From: Paractinoplanes deccanensis
GTDB taxonomy: Bacteria > Actinomycetota > Actinomycetes > Mycobacteriales > Micromonosporaceae
Assembly: GCF_016862115.1 (NCBI RefSeq)
Contig: NZ_BOMI01000084.1
Location: forward strand, 1 to 64,000
Reading direction: 5' to 3'
Length of the DNA stretch: 64,000 nucleotides
The notes below the pieces were generated by a model that was not told the origin of the DNA, ran no database searches, and worked only from the letters and a program-made list of their open reading frames with translations. Every line of letters begins with the position of its first letter. The first letter of the stretch is position 1. A program made the position numbers and the translations under genes. Positions 51,589-60,213 of this stretch are shown piece by piece.

Positions 51589-53226
51589 CTATTGGGCGGT
51601 GAGCAGCTCGTTCTCGACGACGACCGGGACCGAGAGGGTCTTGTAGCCGACCTCGTCGAACAGCACGGTGACGCGGTCCTGCTCGTAGCCCATCACCATG
51701 CCGGCGCCCCATTCCGGGTGGCGGACCTTGCTGTGCACGGCGAACGGCTCGTCGCCGGACGCGGACTCCACTTCCTCGGCGGAGCCCTCGGCGCAGTTGT
51801 CGCAGTGCCCGCACGGCTTGGCGAGCTCCTCGCCGAAATACGCGAGCAGGGTCTGCGTACGGCATGCCCGGGTCTCGGCGAAGCCGCGCATCATGTCCGT
51901 GCGCGACCGGTCGAGCACCTGCTGCCGCTCGTGGGCCTTGACCGCGGCCGACGCGGCGGCGGCCGGCAGCGGGGCGAAGACGGGCACGGTGACCCGGTTG
52001 CCGCGGCCGCTCACGACCGCGCCCACCTCTTCGAGCAGGGCCAGGTAGGCGGAGAGCTTGCGCGGGCCCAGGCCGGTCTTCTCCTTGAGCTCGGCCTTCG
52101 TGGCCGGGCCGGACCGGACGGCCGCGGCCAGCTCGCGGAGCTCGACCTCGTCGGGGGCGCCGCCGGTGAAGAAGCGCTGGATCGCCTCGTCCTCGGCGCG
52201 CCACAGGAGCAGGGCCTGCGCCGGCTCGTCGTCGCGGCCCGCGCGGCCGATCTCCTGGAAGTAGCTGTCCGGCGAGTCGGGCAGGGCCATGTGCGCGACC
52301 CAGCGGATGTTGGGCTTGTCGATGCCCATGCCGAACGCCGACGTGGCGACCATGATGTCGACCTTGTCGTCGGTGAAGTCCTCGTGCTTCTGCTCGCGGG
52401 CGCCCGCGGCCATGCCACCGTGATAGAACTCGGCGGGGTATCCGGCGTCCGTGAGGCGGGCGGCGAGCTCCTCGGCGGAGCGCCGCGTCGGGACGTAGAT
52501 GATGCCGGGGCGCTCGGCCGCGTCGAGCAGCGACGTGAGCCTGCGCCAGCGGTAGTCCTCGTCGGGACAGTAGGCGGCCTCGAGGAACAGGTTGCGCCGG
52601 TCCAGGCCCGAGACGTGCACCTCGGGCTTGTTGAGGTGCAGCCGTTCGATGATGTCCTCGCGGACCGGCGGCGACGCCGTCGCGGTCAGGGCCAGCACGG
52701 GCGGCCGGCCGATGCCCTTGATCAGGTCGCCGAGCGCCAGGAACTCGGGCCGGAAGTCGTGGCCCCACGCCGAGATGCAGTGCGCCTCGTCGACGGCGAC
52801 CAGGCCGGGCTTGAGCGCGCGCACCTCGGCCATCCGCTCCGGGTCGCTGAGCTGCTCGGGCGTGATGAAGAGGAACTCGGCCTCGCCGGCGGCGACCGCG
52901 GCGATGGCGGCGCGCTGCTGGGCGGGGGTCTCGGCCGAGCTGACCCGCACCGCGCGGATCTTCGGGTCGTCGCGCTCGTTGAGGGCGGCGATCTGGTCCT
53001 GCTGCAGGGCCAGCAGCGGCGAGATCACCACTGTGGGCCCGGGCAGCAGGACCGCCGGGATCTGGTAGATCGCCGACTTGCCGGCGCCGGTGGGCAGCAC
53101 GACCAGGGCGTCGCGGCGCCGCAGCACGGCGCGCATCGGCTTGAACTGGCCCGGGCGCAGGGAGGACCACCCGAAGTGCTTGCGGGCGACCTTGCGCAGA
53201 CGTGGTCCGTAGACGGGGATCTTCAT
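51589..53226 (-). CDS. recQ: RecQ-family ATP-dependent DNA helicase
   Basis: 545 residues. Superfamily 2 motifs: LVVLPTGAGKSAIYQIPAVL, DEAHCISAWGHDFRPEF, ALTATASPPV, YHGGMAAGAREQ, ATSAFGMGIDKPNIRWVAHM and FQEIGRAGRDDEPA. The RecQ zinc site is C-(n)-CGHCDNC (CRTQTLLAYFGEE ... PCGHCDNCAEG). There is no HRDC domain; instead the end has a small beta domain (VRHPEWGAGMVMGYEQDRVT) like DUF3553. The ATG at 53224-53226 gives the normal MKIPVYG start. Confidence 0.93.
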   Translation of the reverse strand: MKIPVYGPRLRKVARKHFGWSSLRPGQFKPMRAVLRRRDALVVLPTGAGKSAIYQIPAVLLPGPTVVISPLLALQQDQIAALNERDDPKIRAVRVSSAETPAQQRAAIAAVAAGEAEFLFITPEQLSDPERMAEVRALKPGLVAVDEAHCISAWGHDFRPEFLALGDLIKGIGRPPVLALTATASPPVREDIIERLHLNKPEVHVSGLDRRNLFLEAAYCPDEDYRWRRLTSLLDAAERPGIIYVPTRRSAEELAARLTDAGYPAEFYHGGMAAGAREQKHEDFTDDKVDIMVATSAFGMGIDKPNIRWVAHMALPDSPDSYFQEIGRAGRDDEPAQALLLWRAEDEAIQRFFTGGAPDEVELRELAAAVRSGPATKAELKEKTGLGPRKLSAYLALLEEVGAVVSGRGNRVTVPVFAPLPAAAASAAVKAHERQQVLDRSRTDMMRGFAETRACRTQTLLAYFGEELAKPCGHCDNCAEGSAEEVESASGDEPFAVHSKVRHPEWGAGMVMGYEQDRVTVLFDEVGYKTLSVPVVVENELLTAQ

Positions 53227-53266
53227 CGAGCGGCCATTGTGCCCCGGTGCCCGCGAACGCAAACGC

Positions 53267-54208
53267 CTACAGGATCTCCTTGGCGTACATGTCGAGCAGT
53301 CCCTGGTAATGCGGGCCGGTGTTGGCCACGTACACCTCGTCGAAACCCGCCTGGCGGTACTTGTCGATCATCTCGCGGTGGGCCTGCGGGTCGTTGCCGC
53401 AGACGAAGCTCTCCTTGACCATGTCCTGGGTGACGAGCTGCGACGCCTGCTCGAAGTGCTTCGGCGTCGGCAGCACCTGGGACAGCTCGCCGGGCACGCC
53501 CGCGTTCGGCCATTTCTCGTACGCGAGGCGCGCGCCCTCCTCCTCGGTGGCGGCGAAGGCGCCCTTGAACCCGCCCTGCACGACCTTGTCGCCGCCGCCC
53601 GCCTTGCGGAACCGCGCGACGAGGTCGCCGTCGGGCATCACGCTGACGTAGCCGTCGCCGAGACGGCCGGCCGTCTCGACCGCCTTGGGGCCGAACCCGG
53701 AGATGTGGATCTCGACGGGCTTGTCGGGCAGCGTGTAGATGCGCGCGTTCTCCACTGTGTAGTGCTTGCCGTGGTGGGAGTAGTTGCCGCCCTGCCAGAG
53801 GCCCCGCATGATCTCGATCGACTCTTCGAGCATCTCCAGGCGTACGTCGAGCTCGGGCCACGCGTCGCCGAAGATGTGCTCGTTGAGCGCCTCGCCGGTG
53901 CCCACCCCGAGCCGGAACTTGCCCCCGGTCAGCACGGCGCTCGTGGCGGCGGCCTGAGCGATCACGGCGGGATGGACCCGTACGGTCGGGCAGGTCACCG
54001 CCGTGGTGATCTCGAGGCTCGGCGCGGCCTGGCTGATCGCGCCGATCATCGACCAGACGAAGGCACTCTGTCCCTGGGCGTCCACCCACGGGTGGTAGTG
54101 GTCCGAGATCCACAGGCCCTGGAAGCCGGCGCGCTCGGCGCCGCGGGCCTGCTCGATCAGCTCGGCGGGCGAGTATTCCTCGCAGGACAGGAAGTATCCG
54201 ATGCGCAT
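53267..54208 (-). CDS. LLM-class flavin-dependent oxidoreductase (F420-dependent type)
   Basis: 313 residues of the luciferase-like fold. RIGYFLSCEEYSPAELIEQA, GLWISDHYHPWVDAQGQSAF, GTGEALNEHIFGDAWPELDV and LPDKPVEIHISGFGPKAVET resemble the F420-dependent glucose-6-phosphate dehydrogenase group, which uses coenzyme F420. The ATG at 54206-54208 is chosen because the family begins with MRIGYF. Substrate not certain. Confidence 0.88.
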   Translation of the reverse strand: MRIGYFLSCEEYSPAELIEQARGAERAGFQGLWISDHYHPWVDAQGQSAFVWSMIGAISQAAPSLEITTAVTCPTVRVHPAVIAQAAATSAVLTGGKFRLGVGTGEALNEHIFGDAWPELDVRLEMLEESIEIMRGLWQGGNYSHHGKHYTVENARIYTLPDKPVEIHISGFGPKAVETAGRLGDGYVSVMPDGDLVARFRKAGGGDKVVQGGFKGAFAATEEEGARLAYEKWPNAGVPGELSQVLPTPKHFEQASQLVTQDMVKESFVCGNDPQAHREMIDKYRQAGFDEVYVANTGPHYQGLLDMYAKEIL

Positions 54209-54275
54209 ATCCAGCTCTGCCTTCAGTCCGGTCAAGGGCGGCGGGTGGGGCGGTCGGATGGGTACCCCTAAATCA

Positions 54276-54318
54276 TGCCGCCGAACATGCGGCTATTTCT
54301 TGCCGCCGAACATGCGGC
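54276..54318. repeat. 17-bp direct duplication at the micro-protein 3' end
   Basis: TGCCGCCGAACATGCGG occurs at 54277-54293 and again at 54302-54318. Each copy, extended by C, can fold as a GCCGC/GCGGC hairpin. One copy is coding, the other follows the stop codon on the minus strand. Confidence 0.7.
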
Positions 54319-54424
54319 GGATCGCCCACAGCAGGAGCAGCGCGGCCAGGGCGACCCCGAGCAGGCGGACGGCGTGCACCTCGGACCAGTCGACGCCCGA
54401 GGCGGCGAGGGGATGGGTAGTCAC
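54293..54424 (-). CDS. 43-residue membrane micro-protein
   Basis: GTG at 54424 to TAG at 54293. The product has a short polar N-terminus (MTTHPLAASGVDWSEVHAVR), one membrane helix (LLGVALAALLLLWAIRR) and a basic end (MFGGKK). It lies between the LLM and GH3 genes in the only frame that gives a helix of this kind. The 17 bases coding near its C-terminus are duplicated just after its stop. No strong ribosome site. Confidence 0.55.
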   Translation of the reverse strand: MTTHPLAASGVDWSEVHAVRLLGVALAALLLLWAIRRMFGGKK

Positions 54425-54464
54425 GGCCGCCAGCTTAACGACCGGCAACTAATAGGAAGGTTTG

Positions 54465-54493
54465 TTGACTAAATCGTGCTCCGATGTGACTAT
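54465..54493 (+). promoter_or_regulatory. Likely promoter of the GH3 gene
   Basis: TTGACT (54465-54470) and GACTAT (54488-54493) are separated by 17 bp, about 43 bp before the ATG. Confidence 0.45.
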
Positions 54494-54535
54494 GGGACCC
54501 GCATGGGACCAGGTCACCGGAACAACGGGGGACAA

Positions 54536-56095
54536 ATGCCGGAATTTGGCGAATTGCCGGAGCTAGCCGCGACGGTGCTCCAGCCGGGGTTCGTCGGCAT
54601 CAGCGCGCCCGACTGGGTGCGGCGCTGGCTGGGCGAGGGCCTCGGCGGCGTGGCGCTCTTCGCCCGCAACGTCGAGTCGCCCGCCCAGGTCGCGGCCCTC
54701 ACCGCGCAGCTGCGCGCCGAGCGGCCCGACGTGCTGGTGGCCATCGACGAGGAGGCCGGCGACGTCACCCGCTTCGAGTCGCGGCTGGGCAGCTCCCGAC
54801 CCGGCAACCTGGCGCTCGGCGCCATCGACGACCCGGCGCTGACCGAGGCGGTCGCCCGCGACCTCGGCAACGACCTGGCCAACGCCGGCATCACCCTCGA
54901 CTACGCGCCCGACGCCGACGTCAACAGCAACCCCGGCAACCCGGTGATCGGCGTGCGCGCGTTCGGCGCCGAGCCGCAGCTGGTCGCCCGCCACTCGGCC
55001 GCCTTCGTCCGCGGCCTTCAAGCGGCCGGCGTCGCCGCGTGCGCCAAGCACTTCCCCGGCCACGGCGACACCAGCGTCGACTCCCACCTCGCCCTGCCGC
55101 TCATCGACCGCGACCGGCAGCAGCTGGCCGAGTGCGAGCTCGTGCCCTTTCGGGCCGCCGTCGAGGCCGGCATCCAGGTCGTGATGACCGGGCACCTGCT
55201 CGTGCCCGCGTACGACCCGGAGATCCCCGCGACGCTCAGCCGCCGCATCATCACCGGCCTGCTCCGCGAGGAGCTCGGCTTCGGCGGCCTGATCGTCACC
55301 GACGCCATCGAGATGCGCGGGGTGAGCGGCAAGTACGGCCTGGCCGGCGCCGCCGTGCGCGCCCTCGCGGCCGGCGTGGACGCGATCTGCGTCGGCGGCG
55401 AGCACGCCGACGAGCGGACCGCCACCGAGCTGCGGGATGCCATCGTCGACGCCGTACGTTCCGGCCAGCTGCCCGAGGAGCGGCTGCGCGACGCCGCGGC
55501 CCGGGTCCGCCGGCTCGGCGCGTGGACCACCCACACCCAGACCCTGACCGGCGCGCGGGCCATCGCCGACGCGTCCGCCGAGCCCGAGGTGGCCGTGCTC
55601 GCCGCCGGCTCCCAGGTCGGCTTCGAGGCGGCACGCCGCGCCGCCCGGGTCACCGTCGCCGAGGGCGCCACCGCCCTGCCGATCACCGGCCCGGCGTACG
55701 TGGTGGAGTTCGCCCCGCCGCGCAACATCGCCATCGGCCCGGAGACGCCGTGGGGCCTGAGCACGCCCCTCGGCGAGCTGCTGCCCGGCACCGAGACCGT
55801 CCGCCTCACCGAGGGCGAGGCCACCCCCGCCGCCGTCCTGGAGGCCGCCGGCGACCGCCCGCTCGTGCTGGTGGTCCGCGACCTGCACCGCCACCCCTGG
55901 CAGGCCGAGGCGCTGACCGAGGTCCTCGCCACCCGCCCCGACACGATCGTCGTCGAGATGGGCCTGCCCGTGACGGTGCTCGGCGCCGTCCACATCGCCA
56001 CCTACGGCGCCACCCGAGCCTGCGGCCAGGCCGCCGCCGAGCTGATCGCCGGCACCGTGGTCCCCGCCCCCGAGCCGCAGCCCGTGGCCGCCTGA
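54536..56095 (+). CDS. Glycoside hydrolase family 3 beta-N-acetylhexosaminidase-like protein
   Basis: 519 residues. The GH3 TIM barrel has the NagZ-type loop KHFPGHGDTSVDSH (about residues 170-185) carrying the Asp-His dyad, and the nucleophile Asp in LIVTDAIEMRGVSG (about 255). A C-terminal domain follows, as in two-domain GH3 N-acetylglucosaminidases acting on cell-wall or chitin fragments. The ATG at 54536 comes 2 nt after GGGGGAC; upstream ATGs are possible. No signal peptide, so it is probably cytoplasmic. Confidence 0.9.
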   Translation: MPEFGELPELAATVLQPGFVGISAPDWVRRWLGEGLGGVALFARNVESPAQVAALTAQLRAERPDVLVAIDEEAGDVTRFESRLGSSRPGNLALGAIDDPALTEAVARDLGNDLANAGITLDYAPDADVNSNPGNPVIGVRAFGAEPQLVARHSAAFVRGLQAAGVAACAKHFPGHGDTSVDSHLALPLIDRDRQQLAECELVPFRAAVEAGIQVVMTGHLLVPAYDPEIPATLSRRIITGLLREELGFGGLIVTDAIEMRGVSGKYGLAGAAVRALAAGVDAICVGGEHADERTATELRDAIVDAVRSGQLPEERLRDAAARVRRLGAWTTHTQTLTGARAIADASAEPEVAVLAAGSQVGFEAARRAARVTVAEGATALPITGPAYVVEFAPPRNIAIGPETPWGLSTPLGELLPGTETVRLTEGEATPAAVLEAAGDRPLVLVVRDLHRHPWQAEALTEVLATRPDTIVVEMGLPVTVLGAVHIATYGATRACGQAAAELIAGTVVPAPEPQPVAA

Positions 56096-56099
56096 GACC

Positions 56100-56151
56100 G
56101 GCCCGGACGCCGGCACCCGGATCGGGGGAGCCGGCCACCGGCGTCCGGGCC
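56100..56151. terminator. Hairpin between convergent genes
   Basis: Perfect 14-bp arms GGCCCGGACGCCGG / CCGGCGTCCGGGCC with a 24-nt loop, directly after the GH3 stop and 18 bp from the convergent nitrilase-like stop. Confidence 0.7.
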
Positions 56152-56168
56152 CGCGAGCCCCACGCGTC

Positions 56169-57656
56169 TCACCAGCGCCGGGCCTCCTCCTCACCCGCGG
56201 GGCCGCCACACCCGCGGGGGACGGCGAACGAGGCGACCCCGGCGGCGTCACCCGACGTGTGCTTGATTTCCGTGGTGACCGCCCACGTCTCGCCGGGCCC
56301 CCGGCTCAACGGCTTCATCACCAGTGCGGTGCCCACCTCTTCCGGCCCGGACGGCGCTCCCCCGTTCAGCCACTTCACCGCTTGGCTGTTCGCCACGATG
56401 CTGACCGAGCCCACGGCGTGAGCGAACTGCACGGCCGCCTGCTCCTGCCAGCGGTGGCGGGCCACGGGCGGCGCGAAGACGGGGACGAACAGGTGGGTCG
56501 GCCCGACCGTCGACAGATCGGCGCCGATCGAGACGACCCGGCCCAGGTCCTCGCAGATCAGAACGGCGAACCGCCCGGCCCACGCGTCCACCACGTGCCG
56601 GTCGCGCGTGTCCCGCTTCCATTCGGCCCGCGGCCCCGGCTCGAGCCCGGCCAGCTGCCAGTCCTCGATCTGCCGCTGCGTCAGCGTGAACGGCTCGCAT
56701 TTGTCCTGATACCAGACCTCCTCGCCGCTGTCGCGATGCAGCAGCACCGCGCGGTTCGGCGGCGGGTCCTGGGCGGAGCCGCCGGTGAGCGGGCCGGTGC
56801 CGACCAGGAGCCACTGCAGCCGGCTCTCCGGCGGCCGCCGGTGCGCGTGCAGCAGTTCCCGCCACCCGGCGAGCAGATCGTCGGTGAGCGCCAGCTCGGG
56901 GAGAAGGCCGATGTGCGCGCCGGACCGGTCCAGGTTGGCGAGGACCAGCCGGCACCGCTCCTTCCAGTGCCGATCCCAGTTCTGGCCACGGCGGGGCGAG
57001 CCGTCGCGCAGCTGTATCGAATACCACCGGTCGGCCCGGTCGATGCGCTTAAGTCGAAGCTCGTCGAGATGATCGATGAAGGGAACGCAGCCCACCGTGA
57101 TCTCTTCTCCGCCGATCGCCGCGTCGCGGATCTCCTGGGCGAAGTCGAGCTCCGGGCCGGCGACCCGGAAATGAATGTGATCGGGCATTCGCTCGACCCA
57201 CATCAGCGCTTCCAGATATCCGGAAAGATCGTCCGGCACGGGCTGCGGCCTGGTCGGATACGTACGGCGCGGCAGCACGTATCCCCATGATTCGTCGCCG
57301 TAATAGAACCCCGAGCGGCGGAAGGCCCGGCGGTAGCGGCCGAGCCGGCCGTGCCCGTGCGCGCCGCCGTGCGGGTCGATGCTGTGCAAGGCCCAGTCGA
57401 TCGCCCTGAGCAGGATGAAAGCCTTCCGCGGATGGCTCATGGCATCGGCGAACTGCGGCACGGTCACGACGCCGGAGTCGCGTATCGAGGCGGCGAGCCG
57501 CTGCGTGGCGCCCTCGACCTCGTCGCTCCCCCGCCACTCGGACATGTCCAGGCGCCCCATCCGGCCGAGGTTGCGCGAATAGTGGCGGAACAATTTCGCG
57601 AAGATCTCCGCGGGATCGAGATCTTCGGAGACAGCCGTGATCGACAAATCCGACAT
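56169..57656 (-). CDS. Protein with C-terminal nitrilase-like (carbon-nitrogen hydrolase) domain; otherwise uncharacterised
   Basis: 495 residues. The C-terminal half has the three nitrilase-superfamily signatures in order: Glu254 in GLLPELALTD, Lys319 in YQDKCEPF and Cys368 in FAVLICEDLGR, so an amidase or related activity is plausible. The N-terminal ~230 residues match nothing I recognise (helical start, then HGRLGRYRRAFRRSGFYYGD, His/Trp-rich). There is no signal peptide. It is divergent from a winged-helix gene, with an inverted repeat between them. Reverse-transcriptase motifs of RT-nitrilase defence proteins are absent. Confidence 0.7.
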   Translation of the reverse strand: MSDLSITAVSEDLDPAEIFAKLFRHYSRNLGRMGRLDMSEWRGSDEVEGATQRLAASIRDSGVVTVPQFADAMSHPRKAFILLRAIDWALHSIDPHGGAHGHGRLGRYRRAFRRSGFYYGDESWGYVLPRRTYPTRPQPVPDDLSGYLEALMWVERMPDHIHFRVAGPELDFAQEIRDAAIGGEEITVGCVPFIDHLDELRLKRIDRADRWYSIQLRDGSPRRGQNWDRHWKERCRLVLANLDRSGAHIGLLPELALTDDLLAGWRELLHAHRRPPESRLQWLLVGTGPLTGGSAQDPPPNRAVLLHRDSGEEVWYQDKCEPFTLTQRQIEDWQLAGLEPGPRAEWKRDTRDRHVVDAWAGRFAVLICEDLGRVVSIGADLSTVGPTHLFVPVFAPPVARHRWQEQAAVQFAHAVGSVSIVANSQAVKWLNGGAPSGPEEVGTALVMKPLSRGPGETWAVTTEIKHTSGDAAGVASFAVPRGCGGPAGEEEARRW

Positions 57657-57679
57657 GACAATTCACCCGGCTTAAGATC

Positions 57680-57694
57680 GCAAAACGCTTTTGC
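57680..57694. promoter_or_regulatory. Operator-like palindrome between nitrilase-like and winged-helix genes
   Basis: GCAAAACGCTTTTGC: 6-bp arms around CGC, 24 bp upstream of the nitrilase-like start and well placed to control it. A consensus TTGACA (57775-57780) for the plus-strand gene lies further right. Confidence 0.45.
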
Positions 57695-57821
57695 CAATAC
57701 TCGTTATGCTGCAAGCCGTATCGAACAGAAGGAACCGTACGCGCGGTCAGCTTCCGGACAGTCCGTTCGGTTACTTGACATCGACTTGATAAGGCTCGAC
57801 ATTGAAGGCAGGAGGTGCGAG

Positions 57822-58802
57822 ATGAGTGCAGAGATCTGGGGCCCCGGGCCGACGGCGCAGCTGCTCCGTGAGATGACCACCGTCCCCCGCGCGACGACGC
57901 GCCGATCCCCCCTCGAGCAAGAGGTCGCCCAGCTCAGAGACGTGCTGGACGCCCACGACGGCACCGATTCGCTCAGCGATCTCGACCGCGACTGGTTCGC
58001 CGAGGCCGCGCTGATCCTCGTCGACGCGGTCATCGCTCGCGACAAGTCCGCGCTCACCGCGCTCGACGGCGTCGTCCGCGAGGTGCACGCGGCCGTCGTG
58101 CACAAGCGGCGGTCCGGTCCCGGCCCCGAGACGGCCCGGCTGCAGTCCTGCGAGGACTGGAGCCGCCTCACCGCCAACTACGTCCGGTCGGCGCTCGACC
58201 GGGTGTCGCCGGCCGCCGCGGCCGTGCAGGCCCGCGGCACGGCGCGGGAGCAGTTCCTCCACATCGTGGCGGCCCAGCCGGGCATCAACAGCCGCACCAT
58301 CTGCGCCCTGATCAACAACACCGGCCCGGTCACGTCGGCGTCCCGCCCGTCCTCGAAACCGATGGACGAAGGACAGCTCAGCAAGATCGGAGCGGCCCTG
58401 CGGGCCGAAGGCTACGTGTTCGCCGAACGAGGCGCCCGAGGTCTGTCCTGGCGGCTGACCCCGCGTGGCGAGGACCTGCTCGACCACTTGAGACAGCCGG
58501 CCGAGCCGCCCGGCCCCCGCCGCAACGACATGCTCGTCACCACCCGGCACGTCTCGGACAACGCCGTGATCAAGCTGGTCCGCGAGGAGACGCCGCCGAT
58601 GATCTCCTTCGTGCGCTCCCGCGACATAGTGCGCTACCGCGACACCGGCCAGGCGGACGCCGACCAGCCGGAGGCACTCCCGTTGCACTCGGTCATCAAG
58701 GACCTGACCGACGGTGACCACTACCCGGACGCCCAGGTGCCGCCCCACTTCACCGTCGGGGAACGCGTCTACGTCTGCACCGCCCACTCGAACATCACCT
58801 GA
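57822..58802 (+). CDS. Uncharacterised protein with central winged-helix-like region
   Basis: 326 residues. The helical N-terminus (SPLEQEVAQLRDVLDAHDGT) is followed by a central region that reads like a MarR/winged-helix domain (HIVAAQPGINSRTICALINN ... GQLSKIGAALRAEGYVFAER, GLSWRLTPRGEDLLDHL). A C-terminal beta-rich segment ends in VPPHFTVGERVYVCTAHSN. GGAGG lies 6-7 nt before the ATG and TTGACA upstream. Divergent from the nitrilase-like gene, so it may regulate or work with it. No family recognised. Confidence 0.65.
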   Translation: MSAEIWGPGPTAQLLREMTTVPRATTRRSPLEQEVAQLRDVLDAHDGTDSLSDLDRDWFAEAALILVDAVIARDKSALTALDGVVREVHAAVVHKRRSGPGPETARLQSCEDWSRLTANYVRSALDRVSPAAAAVQARGTAREQFLHIVAAQPGINSRTICALINNTGPVTSASRPSSKPMDEGQLSKIGAALRAEGYVFAERGARGLSWRLTPRGEDLLDHLRQPAEPPGPRRNDMLVTTRHVSDNAVIKLVREETPPMISFVRSRDIVRYRDTGQADADQPEALPLHSVIKDLTDGDHYPDAQVPPHFTVGERVYVCTAHSNIT

Positions 58803-58884
58803 GGCCGGGTCTCCTCGCGTCGCGCCCCCGCAAGTGGGGTATAAGAGCATCTGCCACTGACCGCCGCACGTGAGGAATGCACCT

Positions 58885-59388
58885 GTGAGTGACGAGCCGC
58901 TGTACTCGATGCTGGGCTTCACCGACCCCGAATGGGGGCTGCTGGTCGGCCTGCCGCAGTCGGTGCTCACCGCGGCGAGCGCCGCGTCGCCGGACAGCAC
59001 GCGCAAGACGCGGCAGGAGAGCGCCGCCGGGCTCGACGTCATCTCGGACGCGCGCGCCTCGGCCAGCCCGCTCGTGGCCGCGGTGGCCGGCGCGATCGTC
59101 TCGCGGGTCGGCGACCCGGACCTCGGCGAGGAGCCCCCGGTCATCGAGCCCGGCGACCCCATCGCCTACGCCGAGGACGTGCTGGGCCGCGCCGCCGAGG
59201 CGAACGCCCTGCTCACCGCCAAGGCCGACCAGGCCGACGCCGAGACCTACAAGCACTGGCTCGTCGAGATCGCCGAGAGCGTGGTCGGCGCCGCCTCCAC
59301 CGGCGGCGTCCTCGGCATCGGCGGCGAGACCGTCACCGACAACGAGCGCGCCTTCCGCGACGACCTCGCCAAGGCCCTCGCCGACTGA
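58885..59388 (+). CDS. Uncharacterised cytoplasmic helical protein
   Basis: 167 residues, mostly Ala-rich helix: LYSMLGFTDPEWGLLVGLPQ at the start, then repeated helical segments (SPLVAAVAGAIVSRVGDPDL, EVLGRAAEANALLTAKADQA-like). No catalytic motif or membrane helix. TATAAG (58840-58845) is a likely -10, and GAGGAA lies 7 nt before the GTG. Function unknown. Confidence 0.7.
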   Translation: MSDEPLYSMLGFTDPEWGLLVGLPQSVLTAASAASPDSTRKTRQESAAGLDVISDARASASPLVAAVAGAIVSRVGDPDLGEEPPVIEPGDPIAYAEDVLGRAAEANALLTAKADQADAETYKHWLVEIAESVVGAASTGGVLGIGGETVTDNERAFRDDLAKALAD

Positions 59389-59435
59389 CTCCCCCGCCCG
59401 CGGCCGGCTCGCCCACCCCGGGCCGGCCGGCGGGC

Positions 59436-60122
59436 TCAGATCGTGGCTGGGAAGGCCGCCCCGTCGTTGAGCTGGTCGATCAGCGTCAGCACGGCCTGCC
59501 GCCCGCCGTTGGCGTCCAGCCACCGCTGCACCCGGCACGCGGCCCTGGAGTAGACCTGCTCGTCGGCGCTCGCGGCGCTGAGCCATGCCGGCAACGTCTC
59601 GGGCAACGCCCCCTCGAACGGGACACGGCAGTGCTCGCCGAGGTAGCGCGGGTCCGCGGAGACCACCACGGCGAGCCCTTCGTCGAACCACTGCGGCACG
59701 TCCCCGTCGAGCCGCCGATGCAGCTCCACATGCGCCATCTCATGCGAGGCGATCACCGCGTCGGCCCCGCGCGGCGACAGCAGGACGGCCCGGTTCAGCA
59801 CGGCGACGCCCTTCTCGCCGCCGCCCCCGATCCGCCGGTAGCACTCGTCGGTGAAGCAGGCGATGACCCGCGGCGCCGACTGCCGCCCGCCGTAGAACGC
59901 CTCGATCCGCCGGCGCGCGTCCCCCGCGAGCCCGGCAAGCCGCTCCCGCTGCGCGCCGGTGAGCCCCCGCTCGCCGTAGACGCCCTCGCCCACGCGCGTC
60001 ATCCCGTAGCAGCCGGGACAGGCCGCGGCCGCCACCGACGGATACGCCAGGACCAGGACACCGACGGCGAGCAGCACGACGGCAACCCCGCCCAGCAGTC
60101 CCCACCGAAGCCGCTTGCCCAC
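59436..60122 (-). CDS. Membrane-anchored or secreted zinc metallopeptidase-like protein
   Basis: 228 residues. An N-terminal hydrophobic segment (WGLLGGVAVVLLAVGVLVLAYPS) precedes an extracytoplasmic domain with HEMAH (IASHEMAHVELHRRL) and the downstream Glu in VPQWFDEGLAVVVSADP, the gluzincin pattern of HExxH plus a third ligand. Several Cys residues (ACPGCYG, ACFTDECY) may form disulfides. Substrate unknown. Confidence 0.8.
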   Translation of the reverse strand: MGKRLRWGLLGGVAVVLLAVGVLVLAYPSVAAAACPGCYGMTRVGEGVYGERGLTGAQRERLAGLAGDARRRIEAFYGGRQSAPRVIACFTDECYRRIGGGGEKGVAVLNRAVLLSPRGADAVIASHEMAHVELHRRLDGDVPQWFDEGLAVVVSADPRYLGEHCRVPFEGALPETLPAWLSAASADEQVYSRAACRVQRWLDANGGRQAVLTLIDQLNDGAAFPATI

Positions 60123-60213
60123 CCGGCGATCCTAGAACGAGCCATCGACGTCCGTAGACTGAACGACGTGCCCGACAGCCACCGGGAGCTCGAGCTCGCC
60201 AAGGAGCCGCTGG

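Noticed and set aside
56169-57656. RT-nitrilase (DRT-type) antiphage protein
   Set aside because: No YxDD or other reverse-transcriptase motifs in the N-terminal half; only the nitrilase triad is supported.
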